This document shows, piece after piece, positions 1-6,652 of a stretch of DNA of 6,652 nucleotides. The number at the start of each line of letters is the position of its first letter. The first letter of the stretch is position 1. The stretch is from Melioribacteraceae bacterium (GTDB taxonomy: Bacteria; Bacteroidota; Ignavibacteria; Ignavibacteriales; Melioribacteraceae), in the NCBI GenBank assembly GCA_026987055.1, contig JALSNL010000430.1:1-6652 (forward strand), written 5' to 3'. The notes beneath the pieces were generated by a model. The model was not told where the DNA came from. It saw only the letters and a program-made list of their open reading frames with translations, and made no database searches. The position numbers and the translations under genes were made by a program.

Positions 1-666
1 ACTAACAATGTCATCCATGTTATCAAAAGAAATATCAACTGTTGCCGAATAATCATTAGCAAAAAATTTGAAGCTTTTTGTTATACTTTTATTTTCGGCT
101 ACTTTAAATACAAAGTTAATTTGTACGGAATCTTTTTGAGTAATCTTTATGCGACCTTTATTAATATTGCCTTCAAAAGTCAAATTTTTTGTATTTACAA
201 GTTTTCCTTCTTTTGTTACAAAAACAATATTAAAATCTCCACCGTCTTTAGAATAATTTATGAGCTGAACATGAGTATCATAAAAATTAGAAGTATCTTT
301 TACATCATTATGATACCATGTTTTATATTTTTTAAGAAAATATTTTTTTATTCTCCCGCCCTTGCTTGTTAACTCTATTACGGCTAGATCGGTTTCTATA
401 GTTATAATTTTTTCCGGTTTATTTGAATTAGCGAATATGCTATTATCTTTAATAGAATCTTTAATTGCTACAACGGGAGAAGTCTTTTTTTCTAACTTCT
501 TATTTTCACTAATAGCTGTTGTTGTATTTGAAATTGTATCTTTAACAACATGCGTGGTATCTTGACTTTTAGAAGGAATTGCTTTTGGTTCCGGTGAATT
601 TATATATAACCAGACAACCAAAATAAGTCCGATTAAAATAAAAGCAATAGTTGATTGTTTATCCAT
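1..666 (-). CDS. yidC: YidC membrane protein insertase, N-terminal part (cut by window edge)
   Basis: Inserts and folds inner-membrane proteins, alone or with SecYEG. The reading frame is open from an ATG at 664-666 to base 1 (222 codons); the rest, including the conserved insertase core, lies outside the window. Seen: a short N-terminus (MDKQSTIAF), one hydrophobic segment at about residues 6-22, then the motif NSPEP. This fits the N-terminal anchor of Gram-negative YidC. A Ser/Thr/Lys-rich linker (about 27-85) follows. From about residue 88 the sequence ITIETDLAVIELTSKGGRIK resembles the start of the large periplasmic beta domain. The gene lies 20 bp downstream of yidD, the usual rpmH-rnpA-yidD-yidC order, and is probably cotranscribed. 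The identity rests on the N-terminal architecture plus context, because the catalytic core is not visible. A periplasmic domain argues against a Gram-positive SpoIIIJ-type protein. Confidence 0.93.
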   Translation of the reverse strand, partial: MDKQSTIAFILIGLILVVWLYINSPEPKAIPSKSQDTTHVVKDTISNTTTAISENKKLEKKTSPVVAIKDSIKDNSIFANSNKPEKIITIETDLAVIELTSKGGRIKKYFLKKYKTWYHNDVKDTSNFYDTHVQLINYSKDGGDFNIVFVTKEGKLVNTKNLTFEGNINKGRIKITQKDSVQINFVFKVAENKSITKSFKFFANDYSATVDISFDNMDDIVS

Positions 667-686
667 TTAGTATTTCCATATAAATT

Positions 687-896
687 TTATTTAAGCGGAT
701 CGTATCCACCTTTATTAAAAGGATTGCATCTAAGAATGCGCCAAATAGCTTTAACTCCGCCTTTAAAAACACCATATTTGGTTAATGATTGAACAGCGTA
801 AGTAGAACAAGTGGGATAAAACCTACAAGATGGAGCAAACATAGGCGAGATAAACTTTTTGTAGAGTTTAATTATAAAAATAAAAACATATCTCAT
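687..896 (-). CDS. yidD: YidD, membrane protein insertion efficiency factor
   Basis: Small membrane-associated protein that assists YidC-dependent insertion. The 69-residue product has the usual family length. Seen: an N-terminal amphipathic or hydrophobic stretch (about residues 3-20, ending in ISPMF), the family core [11 protein letters not shown] (24-34), a [15 protein letters not shown] segment (46-60) and a GGYDP ending (63-67). Three conserved Cys are at residues 24, 30 and 57. The ATG at 894-896 begins one base after the rnpA stop (TAA at 898-900), so translational coupling with rnpA is likely. It sits directly before yidC, its functional partner. The assignment is secure from the motif set and context. 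Confidence 0.97.
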   Translation of the reverse strand: MRYVFIFIIKLYKKFISPMFAPSCRFYPTCSTYAVQSLTKYGVFKGGVKAIWRILRCNPFNKGGYDPLK

Positions 897-897
897 C

Positions 898-1296
898 TTA
901 AATTACTTTCCTTAATTGCTCAACTAAACTTATAAAATCACTATAAATAAATTCTAAGTTTAATTTTTTATTTTTTTTTTGATTAAAATTATTTGGAGAG
1001 AACGCCACCAGAAGTTTTTTATTCTTAATACTACATAACTCAATTAAATCAGATTTATTAAATCTATACGCTACTCTTAATAATCTTTTTACTTTATTTC
1101 TCCAAACAGCATTTCCGGTTTTCTTAGAAACTACAAAAGCAGCTTTAACTCCAAAATCATTAACGCTGCTTTCTATAAAATAGTTTACTTTTAACTTGTT
1201 TCCCGATGAATATAAAACTTGTCCTTCTGTGTAAATCTTGTTAAAATCTTTTTTAAGTTTTACTCTCTCATTTTTTGAAAGACCAAAATTTTTCAA
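898..1296 (-). CDS. rnpA: Ribonuclease P protein component
   Basis: Protein subunit of RNase P. It binds the catalytic RNA and helps position precursor tRNA for 5' leader removal. The product is 132 residues, slightly longer than the common ~115-120. Seen: the N-terminal motif [20 protein letters not shown] (6-25) and the hallmark RNR signature RNKVKRLLR (66-74), preceded by VSKKTGNAV. Both are typical of RnpA, and the Lys-rich composition suits an RNA-binding protein. The start is a TTG at 1294-1296, two bases after the rpmH stop. An in-frame TGA at 1306-1308 blocks extension, the only intervening codons are ATT, TTA and GTT, and no nearby ATG is available. No clear Shine-Dalgarno sequence precedes the TTG, so initiation probably depends on translation of rpmH. 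It lies between rpmH and yidD in one operon. Confidence 0.96.
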   Translation of the reverse strand: MKNFGLSKNERVKLKKDFNKIYTEGQVLYSSGNKLKVNYFIESSVNDFGVKAAFVVSKKTGNAVWRNKVKRLLRVAYRFNKSDLIELCSIKNKKLLVAFSPNNFNQKKNKKLNLEFIYSDFISLVEQLRKVI

Positions 1297-1298
1297 AA

Positions 1299-1445
1299 CT
1301 AAAATTCATCACTTACAGTTAATTTTTTTCTTCCTTTGGCTCTTCTTCTGGACAATACTTTACGCCCGTTTTTAGATGCCATTCTAGCTCTAAAACCATG
1401 TTTGTTTTTACGTTTTCTATTACTTGGTTGATAAGTTCGTTTCAT
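1299..1445 (-). CDS. rpmH: Large ribosomal subunit protein bL34
   Basis: Small basic protein of the 50S subunit. The frame runs from an ATG at 1443-1445 to a TAG at 1299-1301, giving 48 residues, close to the usual 44-50. Seen: the near-invariant start [19 protein letters not shown], then [22 protein letters not shown]. These cover essentially the whole family, ending in a short acidic tail VSDEF. It is the first gene of the leftward operon; rnpA begins two bases after its stop. A strong Shine-Dalgarno AAAGGTG lies 7 nt before the ATG, unusual beside the weak sites of its neighbours and consistent with high expression. Identification is unambiguous despite the small size. Confidence 0.99.
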   Translation of the reverse strand: MKRTYQPSNRKRKNKHGFRARMASKNGRKVLSRRRAKGRKKLTVSDEF

Positions 1446-1452
1446 TGTTACA

Positions 1453-1459
1453 CACCTTT
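1453..1459 (-). promoter_or_regulatory. Shine-Dalgarno sequence of rpmH
   Basis: AAAGGTG on the minus strand, separated by 7 nt from the rpmH ATG. It is the best ribosome-binding match in the window and fixes the rpmH start. Most other genes here lack a clear one. Confidence 0.75.
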
Positions 1460-1474
1460 ATTTTACAAAGAATG

Positions 1475-1505
1475 CAAATTTAATCAAAAAGACATTAATA
1501 AACAA
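1475..1505 (-). promoter_or_regulatory. Candidate Bacteroidetes-type promoter for rpmH-rnpA-yidD-yidC
   Basis: On the minus strand, TTG (1503-1505) is followed by a 20-bp spacer and TAAATTTG (1475-1482). This matches the TAnnTTTG -7 element and the TTG -33 element described for Bacteroidetes sigma factor promoters, whose spacing is usually about 17-23 bp. Transcription would begin near 1468, leaving a leader of about 20-25 nt that includes the Shine-Dalgarno. An overlapping E. coli-style reading (TTGTTT, 17 bp, TAAATT) is also possible. Predicted from sequence only. Confidence 0.5.
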
Positions 1506-1522
1506 TTTATTTTATACTGATA

Positions 1523-1648
1523 GTTGCTTTACAAGTTTCTTATAACTTCATACAGTAGCGTATTTTAAGATGGCTTTTCAATAGATATTTTTATTTTTCA
1601 ACAAAGTTAAGCATTTGATTTTTTTATTGAATTACAGAGTAAAGCAAC
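1523..1648. repeat. 10-bp perfect inverted repeat, arms 106 bp apart
   Basis: GTTGCTTTAC (1523-1532) and its exact reverse complement GTAAAGCAAC (1639-1648). The match stops after 10 bp on both sides. The left arm is 17 bp upstream of the rpmH -33 element and the right arm 45 bp upstream of the candidate dnaN -33 element, so each arm faces its nearer promoter in the same relative orientation. It could be a pair of protein-binding sites or coincidence. The arms are too far apart for a terminator hairpin. Confidence 0.4.
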
Positions 1649-1693
1649 AGGGAAATATTAAATCTTTTGCTAACTTGTTTGGCAATACTTAAA

Positions 1694-1724
1694 TTGTAAA
1701 TTATACATAATATTACTATATTTC
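1694..1724 (+). promoter_or_regulatory. Candidate promoter for the dnaN-recF-dciA-gyrB-gyrA operon
   Basis: TTG (1694-1696), a 20-bp spacer and TATATTTC (1717-1724). This is one base off the Bacteroidetes-type TAnnTTTG element and has the same 20-bp spacing as the rpmH promoter. The start site would be near 1731, giving a leader of roughly 28 nt. A sigma-70-like alternative overlaps it: TTGGCA (1679-1684), 17 bp, TATACA (1702-1707). Only weak purine-rich sequence (AGGGA) precedes the dnaN ATG. Confidence 0.4.
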
Positions 1725-1758
1725 TGTATTAAATACATTTTTTAATTAGGGATATATT

Positions 1759-2892
1759 ATGGAGTTTAAGGTAAATAGCAAAGAGCTTGAAAAATTATTA
1801 TCTAAAATAATTCCGGCAGTTCCAACCAGAACGCCAATGCCAATATTAGAAAATTTTCTGTTCGAAATTAAAGACGGTTCATTAACTGTTCATGCAACGG
1901 ATTTGGAAATTTCATTAAAAGCATCGCTAAATATTGTTGCGGAAGAAAACTTAAAAATATTATTACCTGCAAAACTTCTTTACGATGTTGTCAGATCCCT
2001 TAAAGAAACAACAATAGTTTTTGAAATTCTTCCTAATGGAAAAGTTAATTTAACAACCGATCACGGTAAATACAATCTTAGTTATCTCGACCATGAAGAA
2101 TTTCCGGAAATTCCGAATTTTCCTGATGATAGCACAGACAAAGAAGATCTTAACGAATTAAATATGAATGGAACCGATCTTAGATTTGCTTTTGAAAAAA
2201 CTTCTTTTGCTATGAGTAAAGAAGAAATGAGACCGGCAATGATGGGAACATTATTTGAATTTACGGAAGAAGGACTAAGGTTTGTTGCTACGGACGGACA
2301 CCGATTATCAAATTTATTAAATAAAAAAATAAACCTCGGTATAGAAGCTCAATATGTTTTACCGGAAAGAGCAGTAACGGTTTTGCTTAAAATACTTGAC
2401 GAGAAAGATGTTAAAGTTTATTTAAGCAAAACTCATATGTCATTTAAATTAAATGAATTCGAATTAATTTCAAGATTGATTAAACAAAAATATCCGGATT
2501 ATAAAAGTGTTATTCCTCTTGAAAATGAATTTACATTAAAGATTGAAACAAAAGAATTACATGATGTAATAAAAAGAATGATGCTTTTTTCAACTACCAA
2601 CACAAGAAGAGTTAAATTTTCAATATCCGAAAATAATTTGGAAATTTCTGCCGAAGATTTAGACCTTGGCGCTTCCGGTAAAGAAAATGTTAATTGTGAA
2701 TACAGCGGCGACCCGATTGAAATTGGATTTAATTCTGCTTATGTAAATGATGTATTAAGTCACTTAAGTTCTGAAAAAGAAATTATATTCAAATTACATT
2801 CTCCTACAAAAGCGGTTGTGGTTTTACCAACGGAAGAAAATGAGAATTATGAATTAATGATGTTATTAATGCCGGTTCGTTTAAATAACTAA
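1759..2892 (+). CDS. dnaN: DNA polymerase III subunit beta (sliding clamp)
   Basis: Forms the ring-shaped dimer that tethers DNA polymerase III and many repair enzymes to DNA. The product is 377 residues, close to the family norm (~366-380), with the three-fold clamp architecture (domains about 1-120, 130-250 and 255-377). Seen: the start MEFKVNSKELEKLLSKI, the conserved PTRTPMPILENFLFE (22-36), RPAMMGTLFEF (158-168), VATDGHRLS (176-184) and the C-terminal MPVRL (371-375), which matches the end of bacterial clamps that forms part of the binding pocket for partner proteins. The ATG at 1759 fits the family N-terminus. It is the first gene of the rightward operon, and recF starts one base after its stop. 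dnaA, often found just upstream, is not here. Confidence 0.98.
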   Translation: MEFKVNSKELEKLLSKIIPAVPTRTPMPILENFLFEIKDGSLTVHATDLEISLKASLNIVAEENLKILLPAKLLYDVVRSLKETTIVFEILPNGKVNLTTDHGKYNLSYLDHEEFPEIPNFPDDSTDKEDLNELNMNGTDLRFAFEKTSFAMSKEEMRPAMMGTLFEFTEEGLRFVATDGHRLSNLLNKKINLGIEAQYVLPERAVTVLLKILDEKDVKVYLSKTHMSFKLNEFELISRLIKQKYPDYKSVIPLENEFTLKIETKELHDVIKRMMLFSTTNTRRVKFSISENNLEISAEDLDLGASGKENVNCEYSGDPIEIGFNSAYVNDVLSHLSSEKEIIFKLHSPTKAVVVLPTEENENYELMMLLMPVRLNN

Positions 2893-2893
2893 A

Positions 2894-3998
2894 ATGGTTT
2901 TAAAGTTTATAAAGCTTAAAAATTTTAGATTACATAGTAATACAAATATAGATTTTTCTAATAAAATAAATTACATTGTTGGTGGTAACGGACAAGGAAA
3001 AACTTCTTTATTAGAAGCAATTTATTATCTCTGTACTACAAAAAATATGAATCAAGTTTCTGATATAGAGGCATTAAATTTTACGGAAAATTTTTTTGAA
3101 ATAGATGGTGAATTTACAGAATACACTAATAATAAAATTAGAGTATTCTTTGATAGAAATTCCAATAAGAAGTCTGTATTCTTAAATGATAAACAAATAC
3201 ATAAAGTTTCTTCTATAATTGGAAAATTTCCTGTTGTTGCTCTTCTCCAATCCGACCATGCAATAACACAAGGTTCACCTGCTGAAAGAAGGAGGTTTGT
3301 CGATTCTATAATTTCTCAATCAAGTGCCACATATCTTAAAATTTTATTGGATTACAACAGAATACTTCGCCACAGATCCTCTCTGCTTTCTAAATTAAAA
3401 GAATTTAATTCTACAGAATTATTTGACCAATTTGAAGTTTGGACGCATTCTCTTGTAAAAAGCGGCACGGAAATTATTAAACACAGAATGGATTTTATTA
3501 AAACATTTAATAACTATATTCTAAAACCTTATGAAAATATTTTAGGAGAAAAAGAAACTCCGTTTATAAAATATAACTCTTTTAAGAATTTAGAAAATAA
3601 CGATATAGAAAATTTATTTAAGAAAATAATAAAGGAAAAAGAAAAAGAAGAACTTAGAAGAGCAAGAAATTTAGTTGGTCCGCATAGAGACGATTTTGAA
3701 TTTTTTATCAATAACTTATCTCTTAAAAAATACGGCTCTCAAGGTCAGCATAAAACTTTTCAAATTGCTTTAAGATTTAGTCAATTCTTTTATTTGCAAG
3801 ACAAATTAAAAGTAACTCCTATTTTCTTAATGGATGATGTTTTTGGTGAACTGGATTCTTTTAGAGCAAAAAAAATAAGTGATTATCTAAGTAAAATCGG
3901 ACAGGCATTTATAACTATGACGGACTTTTCAAATATCGAAAAACTTTTTGTAAAAGATGATGATTTGATTATTAAAATAGAAAACGGAAAAGTTGCCA

Positions 3999-4006
<8 letters not shown>
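2894..4006 (+). CDS. recF: DNA replication and repair protein RecF
   Basis: SMC-like ATPase that, with RecO and RecR, helps load RecA at single-stranded gaps and supports restart of stalled forks. The product is 370 residues, a typical length. Seen in order: the N-terminal LKFIKLKNFRLH, Walker A GGNGQGKTS (30-38), the family motif SPAERRRFVD (128-137), GPHRDDFEF (262-270), the ABC signature GSQGQHKT (281-288), Walker B with flanking residues IFLMDDVFGELD (310-321), and TMTD (341-344). All ATPase motifs are intact, so it should be functional. The ATG at 2894 lies one base after the dnaN stop, suggesting coupled translation. Its last 8 bases overlap the next gene when the ATG at 3999 is used. 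Confidence 0.98.
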
Positions 4007-6274
<2,268 letters not shown>

Positions 6275-6316
6275 AGTTTTAATAAAAAATTTCAAAACAA
6301 AAGATGAATAAATAAT

Positions 6317-6652
6317 ATGACTACTATTTTTGAAAAAGTTGTACCTGTTGCTTTAGAAGATGAAATGAAATCATCTTATATTGATTATGCAATGTCGGTA
6401 ATAGTTGCCAGAGCTTTACCGGATGTAAGAGACGGGTTGAAGCCTGTTCACAGAAGAGTTCTTTACGGTATGCATGAACTTGGTCTAGCTTATAACAGAG
6501 CTTATAAAAAATCAGCCAGAATTGTCGGTGAAGTGTTAGGTAAATATCACCCGCATGGAGATTCAGCCGTTTATGATAGTATGGTTAGAATGGTTCAAGA
6601 TTTCTCCTTACGTTATCCGTTGGTTGACGGACAAGGCAACTTTGGCTCCGTT
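6317..6652 (+). CDS. gyrA: DNA gyrase subunit A, N-terminal part (cut by window edge)
   Basis: Breakage-reunion subunit of gyrase. An ATG at 6317 opens a frame that stays open to the window end (112 codons). Seen: the conserved N-terminus [39 protein letters not shown] (31-49), then the quinolone-resistance-determining region [21 protein letters not shown] (67-87). Numbering matches E. coli exactly: Ser83 and Asp87 are wild type, so no classical quinolone-resistance change is present. The window ends in [10 protein letters not shown], about ten residues before the expected active-site Tyr (E. coli Tyr122). The winged-helix remainder and C-terminal beta-pinwheel are not visible. Its place directly after gyrB favours GyrA over ParC. 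No terminator lies in the 42-bp gap, so cotranscription with gyrB is likely. Confidence 0.97.
   Translation, partial: MTTIFEKVVPVALEDEMKSSYIDYAMSVIVARALPDVRDGLKPVHRRVLYGMHELGLAYNRAYKKSARIVGEVLGKYHPHGDSAVYDSMVRMVQDFSLRYPLVDGQGNFGSV

Larger units (their letters stand above)
1446..1758. other. Divergent intergenic region, candidate replication origin, no dnaA
   Basis: This 313-bp gap between the divergent rpmH and dnaN operons has no credible coding frame and no tRNA. It occupies the place where dnaA and oriC are found in many bacteria. Seen: outward-facing promoter candidates at both ends, a 10-bp inverted repeat (1523-1532 and 1639-1648), and a very AT-rich tract at 1686-1748 (7 G/C of 63 bases) that could act as an unwinding element. 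DnaA-box content is weak: the best match to TTATNCACA is TTATACATA at 1701-1709 (8 of 9), and two others match 7 of 9 (TGTTACACA at 1446-1454, TTTTCAACA at 1595-1603). In sequence this AT-rich such matches are expected by chance. The origin role is inferred from gene context and divergent transcription, not demonstrated. Confidence 0.4.

Noticed and set aside
121..565. Plus-strand open frames of 83 and 67 codons at 121-372 and 362-565
   Set aside because: They lie antisense to the uninterrupted yidC frame, have low-complexity hydrophobic content without family resemblance, and lack start-site support.
1446..1758. Degenerate dnaA remnant, small protein, tRNA or structured RNA in the intergenic region
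   Set aside because: No reading frame shows DnaA motifs such as Walker A or the helix-turn-helix signature, no open frame of useful length exists, and no cloverleaf or stable G+C-rich stem is visible.
3529..3711. Minus-strand open frame of 60 codons
   Set aside because: It is antisense to the conserved recF frame, with Ser/Phe-rich content that simply mirrors Lys/Glu codons of recF.
3993..3998. TTG at 3993 as the start of the DUF721 gene
   Set aside because: An ATG two codons downstream gives the same protein less two residues and a normal short overlap with recF; nothing favours the rarer codon.
6275..6316. Possible terminator between gyrB and gyrA
   Set aside because: Only a 5-bp A/T-dominated GTTTT/AAAAC pairing is visible, with no G+C-rich stem or U-tract; the genes are better read as one operon.

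Overview
The window is a compact, AT-rich (about 30% G+C by eye) stretch of bacterial chromosome made of two divergent operons separated by a 313-bp intergenic region. Protein motifs and both candidate promoters (TTG, 20-bp spacer, TAnnTTTG-like element) suggest the Bacteroidetes/Chlorobi/Ignavibacteria group. An Ignavibacteria- or Chlorobi-type lineage is my best guess from gene order recalled from memory. This taxonomy is an inference, not a measured result.

Left part (1-1445, minus strand, reading leftwards from the intergenic region): rpmH (ribosomal protein L34), rnpA (RNase P protein), yidD (membrane insertion factor) and the N-terminal 222 codons of yidC (membrane protein insertase, cut by the window edge). 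This is the classic rpmH-rnpA-yidD-yidC block that often flanks replication origins. Gaps are 2, 1 and 20 bp, which fits one transcript.

Middle (1446-1758): no gene. It holds two outward-facing candidate promoters, a 10-bp perfect inverted repeat 106 bp apart and a 63-bp tract with only 7 G/C bases. In many bacteria dnaA sits between rpmH and dnaN; here neither dnaA nor a recognisable remnant is present. The region is a candidate oriC, but its DnaA-box content is weak.

Right part (1759-6652, plus strand): dnaN (sliding clamp), recF (recombination mediator), a 101-aa DUF721/DciA-family protein (predicted replicative helicase loader), gyrB, and the first 112 codons of gyrA. Gaps are 1 bp, an 8-bp overlap, 17 bp and 42 bp. 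The operon groups clamp, gap repair, helicase loading and supercoiling functions, all acting at replication forks. The left operon supplies translation, tRNA processing and membrane biogenesis.

All the genes belong to well-known families. I see no mobile element, CRISPR array, tRNA or rRNA, and no clearly new system. The points most worth a second look are the missing dnaA, the structure of the divergent intergenic region, and the small DciA-type protein inside the recF-gyrB operon.
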